Positions 1-9,342 of a stretch of 64,000 nucleotides of DNA are shown piece after piece (position 1 is the first letter of the stretch; each line of letters begins with the position of its first letter). This DNA is from Hydrogenedens sp964549105. Lineage in GTDB: Bacteria; Hydrogenedentota; Hydrogenedentia; Hydrogenedentales; Hydrogenedentaceae. Location: assembly GCA_964549105.1 (NCBI GenBank), contig CAZJTZ010000009.1, positions 44,777 through 108,776 on the forward strand, in the 5' to 3' direction. The notes under the pieces are model-generated. The model saw nothing but the letters and a program-made list of their open reading frames with translations. It was not told the DNA's origin and did not search any database. The position numbers were made by a program, and so were the translations under genes.

Positions 1-1713
1 AGTATCTACTATTTTACCGTTTGTAGAAATTTTAATTTTTGCATGTATATCTACATGTCCAAAATGATACGCCATGAGTACAGACTCTTTATTGGGAAAC
101 ACTTTACCCAGTTCATGGAGAATCTTTCCTTCTTTGGTTTGCCATTCTTCTTTCCATTCTCCCTTAGCACCGGGTCGGCATCGTGAAAGCCAGGCAATTC
201 CTAAAACAATGTCCTGACTGGGTGTTACGATAGGTGACCCATCAGAAGGAGAAAAGATATTGGACGAACCCATCATTAGAAGATGAGCCTCTAATTGTGC
301 TGGCGGAGTTAATGGAACATGTACTGCCATTTGGTCGCCATCAAAATCTGCATTGTAGGCTCTGCACACTAATGGGTGAACACGAATCGCATTCCCCTCT
401 ATTAATATAGGCTGGAAAGATTGAATCCCCAAACGGTGAAGAGTTGGTGCACGATTGAGAAAAACAGGATGGTCCTTTATTACCTCTTCAATCGCATCCC
501 AAACTTCAGGTCTTCCCTGTTGAATCATCTTTTTTGCCGCTTTAATGGTAATCGCTATTCCTTTTTCTTTCAGCCGATTGATAACAAAAGGTTCAAACAA
601 GGTCAAAGCCATTCGTTTAGGCAAGCCGCATTGATATAGTTTCAATTCCGGTCCTACAACAATTACAGAACGGCCTGAATAATCTACGCGCTTCCCTAAC
701 AAATTCTGACGAAATCTTCCCTGTTTCCCCTTAATAAAATCGCTTAAAGATTTGAGAGGACGCTGATTCGTCCCCATAACAGGTCTACCATGCCTACCGT
801 TATCAAAAAGGGCATCTACCGCTTCTTGAAGCATTCGTTTCTCATTACGAACAATAATCTCCGGGGTCCGTATCTCCATAATTTTCTTTAGCCGATTATT
901 ACGATTTAACACACGACGGTATAGGTCATTTAAATCGCTGGTTGCGTATCTACCACCATCCAGCGGAACCAGAGGCCTTAAATCGGGAGGAAGAACAGGA
1001 ATAACATCCAATACCATCCATGACGGCTGATTTCCAGATTTACGAAAGGCTTCTACTATTTGCAATCGTTTAATTGCTTTTGCACGAGTTTGTGCTGATG
1101 TAGAAGTAGTAAATTGATTGCGGAGTTCTGCAGACAGCGTATCAAGGTCTATCTCTTCTAATAAAATCTTTATAGCCTCGGCACCCATCTTTACTTTGAA
1201 AGAACCATGACCAAACTCATCTACGGCTTCCATGTATTCATCTTCGGTCAATAATTGTAGTTTCTCCAACTTGGTTGTGCCGGGGTCTAATACAATATAA
1301 CTCTCATAATAAATAACTCGCTCTAAACTTCGTATAGGCAAATCTAAAAGATTTCCCATACAAGACGGATTGTTTTTAAAAAACCAGATATGGGCAGCGG
1401 GTGCCGCCAGACGGATGCAACCCATTCGTTCACGACGCACTTTGGCTTCGGTAATTTCTACACCGCACTTATCGCAAACAATCCCCCGATGTTTCACTTT
1501 CTTATATTTACCGCAACCACATTCCCAGTCTTTGGTGGGACCAAATATTTTTTCACAGAACAAACCGTCCCTTTCGGGTTTAAAGGTGCGGTAATTCAGG
1601 GTTTCGGGCTTCTTCACCTCTCCTCTTGACCACTTTAAAATTTCTTCAGGAGAAGCAATACGAATTTGAAGGGAATCAAATTTGTCAGATGTGGTAGGAA
1701 CATATTTAGCCAA
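1..1713 (-). CDS. rpoC: DNA-directed RNA polymerase subunit beta' (3' end beyond window)
   Basis: Residues 1-571 of RpoC; the gene runs off the left edge of the window with no stop. Translation shows the N-terminal zinc-binding cluster (CGCG...CDKCG) near residue 70-90, the conserved stretch around VIPVLPPDLRPLVPLDGG, and the catalytic Mg2+ motif NADFDGD encoded at 334-354. The start is TTG at 1711-1713: it has GGAGG nine bases upstream, and the first in-frame product (L/M-A-K-Y-V-P) runs straight into conserved RpoC sequence. The nearby ATG at 1701-1703 is out of frame. The start codon lies inside the end of rpoB, an 8-nt overlap, so translation of the two subunits is probably coupled. Beta' makes the active-site cleft with beta. 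No sign of degradation. Confidence 0.97.
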   Translation of the reverse strand, partial: MAKYVPTTSDKFDSLQIRIASPEEILKWSRGEVKKPETLNYRTFKPERDGLFCEKIFGPTKDWECGCGKYKKVKHRGIVCDKCGVEITEAKVRRERMGCIRLAAPAAHIWFFKNNPSCMGNLLDLPIRSLERVIYYESYIVLDPGTTKLEKLQLLTEDEYMEAVDEFGHGSFKVKMGAEAIKILLEEIDLDTLSAELRNQFTTSTSAQTRAKAIKRLQIVEAFRKSGNQPSWMVLDVIPVLPPDLRPLVPLDGGRYATSDLNDLYRRVLNRNNRLKKIMEIRTPEIIVRNEKRMLQEAVDALFDNGRHGRPVMGTNQRPLKSLSDFIKGKQGRFRQNLLGKRVDYSGRSVIVVGPELKLYQCGLPKRMALTLFEPFVINRLKEKGIAITIKAAKKMIQQGRPEVWDAIEEVIKDHPVFLNRAPTLHRLGIQSFQPILIEGNAIRVHPLVCRAYNADFDGDQMAVHVPLTPPAQLEAHLLMMGSSNIFSPSDGSPIVTPSQDIVLGIAWLSRCRPGAKGEWKEEWQTKEGKILHELGKVFPNKESVLMAYHFGHVDIHAKIKISTNGKIVDT

Positions 1714-4700
1714 GGTATAAATCCTCCTCGTCTTCTTTTTCTTCTGTATCTATTGCCGTTTCTACTTTTGCAAGTTTTACTATATCAAGACAAAGACTCT
1801 GCATCTCTCGAATGATTACATTGAACGATTCTGGAACAGAAGGTTCAACATCATAATCGCCTTTCACAATAGCATCATAAATTTTGGTTCGTCCTTGAAT
1901 ATCATCGGACTTTATTGTAAGCATCTCTTGAAGTGTGTATGAAGAACCGTAGGCTTCTAATGCCCAAACTTCCATTTCTCCAAATCGCTGTCCACCCGAA
2001 TTGGCTTTCCCGCCTAATGGTTGTTGGGTGACTAAAGAATAAGGACCAATGGCACGCGCATGAATTTTGTCATCTACCATGTGATTTAATTTCATCATAT
2101 AGATATAACCCACACAAGTTTCATGATAAAAATCTTCGCCTGTCTTACCATCACGAAGTTTAATCTTCCCGTTTTCGGGCAAACCGGCTTTCTTCAAATA
2201 GTCAACAATGGTTTCTTCTCTTGGTCCATTAAAAACAGGTGAAGCCACTTTCATGCCAAGCACTTGCAAAGCCCACCCCAAATGGGTCTCTAAGATTTGT
2301 CCTACATTCATTCGAGAAGGAACACCTAAGGGATTCAAAACAATCTGCACGGGTGTCCCATCTGGAAGAAACGGCATATCTTCTACTGGCACAATTCTTG
2401 CCACAACACCTTTATTTCCGTGACGACCTGCCATCTTATCACCAACGGACATCTTTCGCTTCGTAGCAATATAAACTTTAACAACTTTATTCACACCAGG
2501 AGGCAATTCATCGCCTTCTCTTAATCGTTCTAAATCCTTTTCTCTAAAGGCATAAAGTTTCGCCTCTTCCAGTGCCGCCTGATTAACCAATTTCGTAAAT
2601 TTCGATTGAATTTTCTTATCCTCAATCTTCAGCCGTGCAAGAATAGAATAATCTAATTCTTTTAAGTGGGAAGGCTTTATTGCTTTCCCTTTTCCCAGCA
2701 CAAAGTCATTTTTTGTGTAATCAAACACATCTTCCATTATTCTTTTTCCAAACATATCATCACGAACTAAATTAACGAAGGTCTCCCGTATCTTTTCTAT
2801 ACGTACCGCATATTCTTGCTTAATTCTTTCGGCTTCATGCGTAATTCTCGATTTCGTCTGCTTATCCATAGCCTTATCACGACGACTGGACACTTTTATA
2901 TCTACTACTACACCTTCTGTTCCCGGGGGTGCATATAACGAAGCATTCCGAACATCTTCTGCTTTCTCACCAAAGATAGCAATCAACAACTTCTCTTCGG
3001 GAGCCAGTTCCTGTTCCCCTTTAGGAGTTACTTTACCTACAAGAATATCCCCTGGCTTTACCTTAGAGCCAATGTGAATAACCCCATTCTCATCAAGATT
3101 TTTTAATGAATCTTCACCTTCGTTTGGAATATCAGGCGTAATTTCTTCCGGTCCTAATTTGGTATCTCTCGCTTCTATATCAAAAACTTCTACCTGAATG
3201 GATGTAAACACATCATCTTTAATCAGTTCTTCACTGAGGATAATAGCGTCTTCAAAGTTATATCCTTCCCATGGAAGAAATGCGACAAGCACATTCCTGC
3301 CCAAAGCCATTTCCCCATCGCTCATACCCGGACCATCTGCAATAATGTCGCCCGCATTTACTTTGTCGCCTGCACTAACAATAGGTTTTTGATTAATACA
3401 AGTGCTTTGATTGGAGCGAGTAAATTTCTTTAAACGATATACATCTTCTTCTAATCTAAAAGGATTATCCGCCTTAGCAGAATCAACACGAATTCGAACT
3501 TGTTCGCTATCTGCATATTCCACAACACCACTTCGCTCCGTGCGAACTGCTGTTCCTGAATACCTGGCACAAATTTTTTCTAATCCTGTTCCCACCAGAG
3601 GTTGTTCCGCTTTTAACAAAGGAATGGCTTGCCGTTGCATGTTAGAACCCATCAGAGCACGATTCGCATCGTCATGCTCCAGGAATGGAACTAAAGCAGC
3701 AGCCGCACTAACAATCTGCTTCGGAGAAACATCCATAAAATCCACTTCTTCCGATGGAACTAAAGGAAAATCGCCCTTATGTCTACATAGTACCAGATGA
3801 TTTTTAAATTTCCCTTTATTATCCAGAGGCTCACTTGCCTGGGCTATTTTATAATTATCTTCATCATAGGCGGTAAGATAAATAATTTCGCTTGTTACTT
3901 TTCCATCCTCAACTTTGCGGTAGGGAGTTTCAAGAAATCCGTATTCATTTACCCTTGCATAAGTAGCCATTGAAGCCATTAAACCAATATTCGGGCCTTC
4001 TGGCGTTTCTATAGGACAAATCCGCCCATAATGCGTGGGATGGACATCGCGAACTTCAAATCCTGCACGGTCCCTATTCAAACCCCCCGGACCCAATGCA
4101 CTCAATCGCCGTTTATGGGTCAGTTCTGACAGGGGGTTAATTTGGTCCATAAAGTGAGATAATTGGCTACGGCCAAAAAAGTCCTTCAATACCATACCAA
4201 CGGGTTTTGGATTTACGAGCACTTGCGGAGTAAGTTCTTGTTCTTCGGAACGATAGTTCATTCGTTCCCTAATTGTTTTTTCCATTCTTGATAAGCCAAT
4301 ACGAAATTGGTTCATCATTTGCTCGCCCACTGTTCTTACTCGCCGATTTCCAAGGTGGTCAATATCATCTAATACGCCTTCTCCACGGTGGAGTTTTACT
4401 AAATATTTAAGAGTTTCAATAATATCTTCTTTTGTCAATGTCCTCTGCTTCTGTGAAATCTGCAAACCTAATTTCCGGTTAATCTTGTATCTCCCTACAG
4501 AGGCAAAATCATAGCGTGCATGGTCAAAAAACAAACTTTCAAAATGTTTACGACATTGAGCATCGTTGGCAGGGTCTCCCGGTCTCATACGCACATAAAT
4601 CTCTCGAAGTGCCTCTTCCTGGGTCTGAGCCTGGTCCATGTTCAGAGTTTGAGCAATACTTATATCGCTTAGAACATCTTGTCTATTCAAAACATAAAAC

Positions 4701-5617
4701 TCACGAATCGGAGAACGAAGGACAGAATTTAATACTGCCGTTGTGATTTGTGAAGAGGCATCGGCTATTACTTCGCCTGACTCCGGGTCAATAATATCTG
4801 TAGCAAGCCAATAGCCCACTAAATCTCGAACCTCAATCTTTGTTTCAATCTCTTTTTCTACTTCCTTTTCACCACGCTTTACCTTTTGCTTTTGATAAAT
4901 GAGGGCTTTTGTCCGTTTTATCTGGACTCGGTCAACACGATAAAACATTCGCAGTATCTCTTCTGAATCAACATGCCCCAAAGCCTTTAACAGCGTCGTA
5001 GCCAGCATCCGTATCCGACGGTCAACGGTAACCCACAGCACATCATTAGTATCATACTCAAACTCTATCCATGCTCCCCGATAGGGAATAATACGCGAGG
5101 ATAACAGATATTTTCCTCCCGGATGTTGTTTCCTTTCAAAAGAAACGCCAGGAGATTTATGCAACTGGCTGACAATTACACGTTCCGCACCATTAATTAT
5201 AAATGTTCCCGTAGGGGTCATTAGAGGAACTTCTGCTATAAAAACCTCTTGTTCAAGTACTTGCTTCTCTACTCGTTCCTCTTTGAGAGATTCTTCATAA
5301 AGAGTAAGCCGAAGTAATGCTTTCAATGTCCCGCTATAAGTCACACCTAAATTTTGACATTCTTCTATGGTGTATCTTGGTGGAATTAAATTATAAGAAA
5401 CATATTCCAACTTTATAAGCCCGTTAGGCGACTCAATAGGAAAATACTCACTCAAAACGGCTTGCAAACCTTTATTTTGCCGTTCATGAGGTGGGACTTC
5501 CCACTGCAAAAAATCTGTATACGATTTGGTTTGAATCTCAATTAAGTTGGGTAGATGAGATAAATCTTCGGGGGCACGAGATAATGAGACACGTTCCGTT
5601 TGGGGAGCCACAGCCAT
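1706..5617 (-). CDS. rpoB: DNA-directed RNA polymerase subunit beta
   Basis: Full-length RpoB, 1303 residues, the usual bacterial size. Conserved landmarks include the rifampicin-region block around SQLSHFMDQINPLSELTHKRR, GPGGLNRDRAGFEVRDVHPTHYGRICPIETPEGPNIGL (read from about residue 490 to 540), the KMAGRHGNKGVV active-site segment near residue 1030, and the C-terminal GGQRFGEMEVWALEAYG segment. The start ATG at 5617 has AAGGAG seven to eight bases upstream. It overlaps rpoC by 8 nt at its 3' end. Unlike the common arrangement, no rplJ/rplL genes precede it: upstream are a 314-bp spacer and rsmI. The hydrogen-bonding rifampicin residues look wild-type (DQ, H, R present), so no resistance mutation is evident by eye. 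Confidence 0.98.
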   Translation of the reverse strand: MAVAPQTERVSLSRAPEDLSHLPNLIEIQTKSYTDFLQWEVPPHERQNKGLQAVLSEYFPIESPNGLIKLEYVSYNLIPPRYTIEECQNLGVTYSGTLKALLRLTLYEESLKEERVEKQVLEQEVFIAEVPLMTPTGTFIINGAERVIVSQLHKSPGVSFERKQHPGGKYLLSSRIIPYRGAWIEFEYDTNDVLWVTVDRRIRMLATTLLKALGHVDSEEILRMFYRVDRVQIKRTKALIYQKQKVKRGEKEVEKEIETKIEVRDLVGYWLATDIIDPESGEVIADASSQITTAVLNSVLRSPIREFYVLNRQDVLSDISIAQTLNMDQAQTQEEALREIYVRMRPGDPANDAQCRKHFESLFFDHARYDFASVGRYKINRKLGLQISQKQRTLTKEDIIETLKYLVKLHRGEGVLDDIDHLGNRRVRTVGEQMMNQFRIGLSRMEKTIRERMNYRSEEQELTPQVLVNPKPVGMVLKDFFGRSQLSHFMDQINPLSELTHKRRLSALGPGGLNRDRAGFEVRDVHPTHYGRICPIETPEGPNIGLMASMATYARVNEYGFLETPYRKVEDGKVTSEIIYLTAYDEDNYKIAQASEPLDNKGKFKNHLVLCRHKGDFPLVPSEEVDFMDVSPKQIVSAAAALVPFLEHDDANRALMGSNMQRQAIPLLKAEQPLVGTGLEKICARYSGTAVRTERSGVVEYADSEQVRIRVDSAKADNPFRLEEDVYRLKKFTRSNQSTCINQKPIVSAGDKVNAGDIIADGPGMSDGEMALGRNVLVAFLPWEGYNFEDAIILSEELIKDDVFTSIQVEVFDIEARDTKLGPEEITPDIPNEGEDSLKNLDENGVIHIGSKVKPGDILVGKVTPKGEQELAPEEKLLIAIFGEKAEDVRNASLYAPPGTEGVVVDIKVSSRRDKAMDKQTKSRITHEAERIKQEYAVRIEKIRETFVNLVRDDMFGKRIMEDVFDYTKNDFVLGKGKAIKPSHLKELDYSILARLKIEDKKIQSKFTKLVNQAALEEAKLYAFREKDLERLREGDELPPGVNKVVKVYIATKRKMSVGDKMAGRHGNKGVVARIVPVEDMPFLPDGTPVQIVLNPLGVPSRMNVGQILETHLGWALQVLGMKVASPVFNGPREETIVDYLKKAGLPENGKIKLRDGKTGEDFYHETCVGYIYMMKLNHMVDDKIHARAIGPYSLVTQQPLGGKANSGGQRFGEMEVWALEAYGSSYTLQEMLTIKSDDIQGRTKIYDAIVKGDYDVEPSVPESFNVIIREMQSLCLDIVKLAKVETAIDTEEKEDEEDLYLG

Positions 5618-5756
5618 GAAATAACTCCTTATATAAAGTTCCGTAAAAATTTATGAGAAGTGACACTTATACCTATTTGTTTTCTTTCTGACGCGAGGAT
5701 AATTTGTTATTGACATTCCCTTTAAAAATCATAAGGTCTCTATAATTAGAAAAAAT

Positions 5757-5785
5757 ATTATAGCACTTTTCAAGCCAAAATGCAA
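5757..5785 (-). promoter_or_regulatory. Extended -10 promoter for rpoBC
   Basis: On the minus strand a perfect TATAAT (5757-5762) is preceded by TGC, giving the extended -10 form TGnTATAAT. TTGCAT (5780-5785) sits 17 bp further upstream as a weak -35. Transcription would begin near 5750, leaving a leader of about 130 nt before rpoB. The remainder of the 5618-5931 spacer is AT-rich, and I see no gene in it. Confidence 0.6.
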
Positions 5786-5931
5786 ATCCCCTTCCCCCAC
5801 CTTCACTATCCACTTTGCTCTTTTACAACTGATTCTTACTATACTCCTCATTTATCATCTAAGTCAAAAATCTAAACGACAAAATCTACATATTATATTA
5901 ATTCCTATTATATCAAAGAAGGACCTGTACT

Positions 5932-6636
5932 TCAAGTGTTTTTTTCTCTAAAAAATTTGGGGTTGTTTCCTGCAATAACAACGACTACTTCTCCTTTTAT
6001 CCGGGTATCTACTAATTTTTCTAACACTTCGGTTATATAACCACGATAAACCCGTTCAAACTTTTTTGTCATTTCTACACACACTGCACAGCGTCTATCG
6101 CCCAGAATATCATAAGCCACTTGTAAAAATTTACTTACACGATAAGGAGACTCATAAAAAATTAAAGTATGAGGCAGTTCTTTTTCCTGTTCAAGAAACC
6201 GCTGGCAGGGTCCACCTTTTCGTGGTGGAAAGCCCTTAAAAGTATACGACGAGGGAGGCAAACCTGAGAGGACAAGGGCTGTCTCTACCGCAGTTCCTCC
6301 CGGAATAACTTCGACCCGATGTCCTGCATCTATTACAGACTGAACCAATTTAAATCCCGGGTCGCTAATACATGGCATACCACTATCGGAGCACAATCCT
6401 ACTTTAGTATCCTTAAAAAGTTCATCCAGAACAGCGGAGATAATTTTTGGCTCGCGTGCTTCAAAACATGCCCAGAGTCGCGGCGGTAACGGAATTTGAT
6501 AATGGCTATATATATGTCGAGTTACTCGTGTATCCTCGCAAAGAAGTAGTTCAACCTCTTGCAGTGTCCGTAAAGCACGATAAGTTATATCTTCCATGTT
6601 TCCAATCGGCGTGGCTATAATGTATAAAGTGCCCAT
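5932..6636 (-). CDS. rsmI: 16S rRNA (cytidine(1402)-2'-O)-methyltransferase
   Basis: RsmI family: 2'-O-methylates C1402 of 16S rRNA in the decoding centre, working with RsmH. The tetrapyrrole-methylase fold signature appears at once as GTLYIIATPIGN (residues 2-13), followed by CEDTR (33-37), the SDSGMPCISDPG loop (83-94, family norm SDAGTPLISDPG) and the LSGLPPSSYTFKGFPPRKG block near 148-168. At 234 residues it is about 50 shorter than E. coli RsmI, because the short C-terminal helical domain is missing. The protein ends soon after the final core strand. Start ATG with AAGGA upstream. It lies 62 bp after the GHMP kinase gene and is probably co-transcribed with it. Confidence 0.92.
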   Translation of the reverse strand: MGTLYIIATPIGNMEDITYRALRTLQEVELLLCEDTRVTRHIYSHYQIPLPPRLWACFEAREPKIISAVLDELFKDTKVGLCSDSGMPCISDPGFKLVQSVIDAGHRVEVIPGGTAVETALVLSGLPPSSYTFKGFPPRKGGPCQRFLEQEKELPHTLIFYESPYRVSKFLQVAYDILGDRRCAVCVEMTKKFERVYRGYITEVLEKLVDTRIKGEVVVVIAGNNPKFFREKNT

Positions 6637-6698
6637 TAAAAAATCCTTAACAATTTATTTTAGATACAACCATCTTATTTGCCGTTTAGAGAATGGGT

Positions 6699-7706
6699 TC
6701 AGGTCTCTTCTTCAACAATTTTAGGTTTTAACACAACTGCGTTTTCTGTCTGAAAAGCCCTATACAATCGTTCATACATCTCTTCATCCTTATATGTCCC
6801 TACAATAGCTCCCCCCGAACCAGTAAACTGTGCATGAGCACCGACAGAACGAGCAATATCTACCAGACGAACCTGACGCGGGTCAAGATTATATATTGAT
6901 TTGCGACGGTCAAAATTTTTATCCATCCAGATACCCATTTCCTCCCCTCTACCTGCCCAGAGAAGGTCTCGTGTTTTTTGGGCATACTCCGCAAAATCTT
7001 CTATAGCCTGATGGACTGTTGGGTCACCTGCAAGCCATCGTTCACGAACATTGTTGTGAAACACTTCAGAACCTTCAGATAACTCTTTTCGATAAGCAAT
7101 AAACAATTTAGGTAGTAGGGAAACAGGGATTTCTTCATAATAGCCATAACCTTGCTTTTCCATTAATTCTTTATTAAAGTCCATAAACACACAACCTTCG
7201 TAAACCTGAATCACACGGTCCTGTAAACCAGCAAAAATCCCCAGTTCTTCCGTTTCTACACTTAATATCAGATTGGGCAAAATAGGTTTGGGAATCTCTA
7301 CTTCATAAAATTCCATCAGGCACTTCATCGTCGCCGTCACCAATGCACTTGACCCTGCCAGCCCCAGACGACGCGGAATGGTAGAACGATAACGAATAGA
7401 AAAATTTTTCTGTGGCAAAGTAATTTTATTCGCCTGGCAATATTGATAAAACTTGTAAATACTCGCCTTCATCAAACGAATACCACCATAGTAACCATTC
7501 AAACGGACATCCTCCGTAAGATGTTCTATGGATTCATATCTTGACTCGTCCTGATGGCTTGGAATAATCTCCAAATTCGGACTTTCATAAAGGCTCACTT
7601 TTGCATAGAAGTCACGGACAATTACGCTTATCGTCTTACCAAAATATCCATCCGACGGATTACCAACCAATCCTGCTCGTGAATACACTACGGCTTCAAT
7701 AGCCAT
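6699..7706 (-). CDS. GHMP-family sugar kinase, glucuronokinase-like
   Basis: GHMP kinase of 335 residues. The ATP-binding loop is PRRLGLAGSSALV (111-123), the N-terminal substrate motif RAGLVGNPSDGYFGKT is at 10-24, and the C-terminal GHMP motif AQFTGSGGAIVG is at 292-303. The pairing of NPSDGYFGK with LGLAGSSAL and a G-S-G-G-A-I end resembles plant glucuronokinases (which convert D-glucuronate to its 1-phosphate). It resembles galactokinase or mevalonate kinase less. The substrate is therefore an inference; another uronate or heptose kinase is possible. Start ATG with GAGGAACAAGG upstream. It is followed by rsmI. The 179-bp gap to flgL downstream of the flagellar operon contains no gene I can support. 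Confidence 0.75.
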   Translation of the reverse strand: MAIEAVVYSRAGLVGNPSDGYFGKTISVIVRDFYAKVSLYESPNLEIIPSHQDESRYESIEHLTEDVRLNGYYGGIRLMKASIYKFYQYCQANKITLPQKNFSIRYRSTIPRRLGLAGSSALVTATMKCLMEFYEVEIPKPILPNLILSVETEELGIFAGLQDRVIQVYEGCVFMDFNKELMEKQGYGYYEEIPVSLLPKLFIAYRKELSEGSEVFHNNVRERWLAGDPTVHQAIEDFAEYAQKTRDLLWAGRGEEMGIWMDKNFDRRKSIYNLDPRQVRLVDIARSVGAHAQFTGSGGAIVGTYKDEEMYERLYRAFQTENAVVLKPKIVEEET

Positions 7707-7885
7707 AAATCCTTGTTCCTCATTTTTAACTACCCATTATATCGCATCCCACTATTTATATTCTCTTTCTCTTCCTACCACACGGCACAGTTACAGACTT
7801 CAATTATAATCATAAATTTAAATCATGGGAAATAAAATTCATACGGGAATTGCGTTGTTAAAAATAGAAAGGAAAGGTAAAAATA

Positions 7886-8806
7886 TTATAAATAGTCGAG
7901 CATGCTGGGTTGGATAATTCGTGAGGCTGCATTGAGCGCTGCCTGGTAGGCATTGGTCTGTGTATTTAAGTTCACAATGACCTCTGCTAAATCGGCGTCA
8001 ATACTATCTGAAATAACTCTTTTAAATTCGATATTCGCATTCTCTAATTTTCCTTCGGTGTCGTCCAATCGTTTACTAACCGCACCAATCCGAGCAAGAG
8101 ATAAAGAAAGTTGATTAATGGCGTAGTTTGTCTCTTGAATTCGCTGGTCTATCCCTGTAAAGTTTGCAGACCGCAAATTGTCTCGCAACGAAATAAGCGT
8201 TTGCAAAATATCTGTGCTTTGAGCACCTGTTGTAAGAAAAACTTCTCTACCTGTTTGATTTGTAGTAATCTGCACCCCTTCGGCAATTTCTGTGTTAATA
8301 TAATTATCATTTCCCTGGTAAGTAACTGAAATAATTTCTCCATTTGCACCTCTTGTTTCCTGGAAGGGTGCTGTCGCAGTAACGGTACCACCAAAAATAT
8401 ATCTACCACTCGTCTGATGGTTTGCTTCACTTAATACGGATTCAATTAATTGATTTACCTCGGTAGCAATTTGATTACGCTGTAACTGTGCATTGGTACT
8501 ATTTCTTCCCTCTATTGCCAATTCCCGAGCTCTCTGGATAACATCTAAAGTATTTGTGATAGAAGCCTCTGCCTCGTTCAAATAAGGTCGAATGGTAGTA
8601 ATATTTTTCATGTATTGTTCATTTTTTGCAATCATGGATTGAGCATATATCGCCCTTCTCGCATTAAGCGGGTCATCTGAAGGACGATTTACTCGTAGCC
8701 CCGAAGAGAGTTGTTCTTGTAAAGTCAATATCCGCCTTGTTTGATAAGCTAAATCCGTAAGAGACCTATCTACAAGCATTCTTTGTGTAATACGTGTGAC
8801 ACCCAT
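7886..8806 (-). CDS. flgL: Flagellar hook-filament junction protein FlgL
   Basis: 306 residues, within the FlgL range. The flagellin-type N-terminal helix (MGVTRITQRMLVDRSLTDL... LSSGLRVNRPSDDPLNA, residues 1-46) and the C-terminal helix (ADLAEVIVNLNTQTNAYQAALNAASRI) that pair in the junction are both intact. The short central domain contains the FlgL-like block GRYIFGG. FlgL forms one of the two rings joining hook to filament. It is the last gene of the flg operon; its ribosome-binding AGGATAA lies within the stop region of the FlgN-like gene, 5 bp away. FlgK, which normally precedes flgL, is not found here. Confidence 0.9.
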   Translation of the reverse strand: MGVTRITQRMLVDRSLTDLAYQTRRILTLQEQLSSGLRVNRPSDDPLNARRAIYAQSMIAKNEQYMKNITTIRPYLNEAEASITNTLDVIQRARELAIEGRNSTNAQLQRNQIATEVNQLIESVLSEANHQTSGRYIFGGTVTATAPFQETRGANGEIISVTYQGNDNYINTEIAEGVQITTNQTGREVFLTTGAQSTDILQTLISLRDNLRSANFTGIDQRIQETNYAINQLSLSLARIGAVSKRLDDTEGKLENANIEFKRVISDSIDADLAEVIVNLNTQTNAYQAALNAASRIIQPSMLDYL

Positions 8807-8811
8807 AAATG

Positions 8812-9318
8812 TTATCCTACATCATTAACAAAACGCGTTATTGATACATCTGTTTTTTTCGTGCTTGATTCTCCATAGAGAACGGGTTCCTGTTCCCCAT
8901 AATCTGGACATATCGTTTTAACCGCATGCTTTGCAGATTCTAAAGAGACGCGATAGAAAGGCAATGCTTCGCCTACCCATGCTTTCAAATAGAGAATTGA
9001 AACTTTTATTCGTTCACAAGATTCAAGGATACGCGATTTCCATGGGTCTGGTAGTTGTTCCGCAAATTCTCTTAATCGCTCACAAGGTGGTTCTATATTA
9101 AAATGTTTGCATATCTTTTTCATTAATTCTATCCGCAAGAATTCAGCCCGAGCCGTTTCCCGCACTATATATTCCATTGCAGAAGTCTTTTCGCTGAAAT
9201 ACCTAATATTGCCATCAAACCCTGCTTGCAATTGTGCAAGGCACACCGCCACCAGGGTTTCTTGCCGTTCAGCCTGGTCTTCCAGAACCTTACACATTTC
9301 ATCTAATTCATTTATCAT
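8812..9318 (-). CDS. flgN: FlgN-like flagellar export chaperone
   Basis: 168 residues, mostly helical and acidic (MINELDEMCKVLEDQAERQETLVAVCLAQLQ at the N-terminus), with the length and heptad-like spacing of FlgN, the cytosolic chaperone that delivers FlgK and FlgL to the export gate. The assignment rests mainly on helical pattern and position directly before flgL; sequence identity with FlgN is low by eye. The ATG at 9318 has AGAGGA six bases upstream and is preferred over the TTG two codons earlier. If this is FlgN, one of its two standard clients (FlgK) must be encoded elsewhere. Basis: position and architecture, not motif. Confidence 0.5.
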   Translation of the reverse strand: MINELDEMCKVLEDQAERQETLVAVCLAQLQAGFDGNIRYFSEKTSAMEYIVRETARAEFLRIELMKKICKHFNIEPPCERLREFAEQLPDPWKSRILESCERIKVSILYLKAWVGEALPFYRVSLESAKHAVKTICPDYGEQEPVLYGESSTKKTDVSITRFVNDVG

Positions 9319-9342
9319 TTGCAATCCTCTGTCTAAATTTAC

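Noticed and set aside
3411..3800. 129-codon plus-strand ORF inside rpoB
   Set aside because: Complement of conserved rpoB; no ribosome-binding site and no family match.
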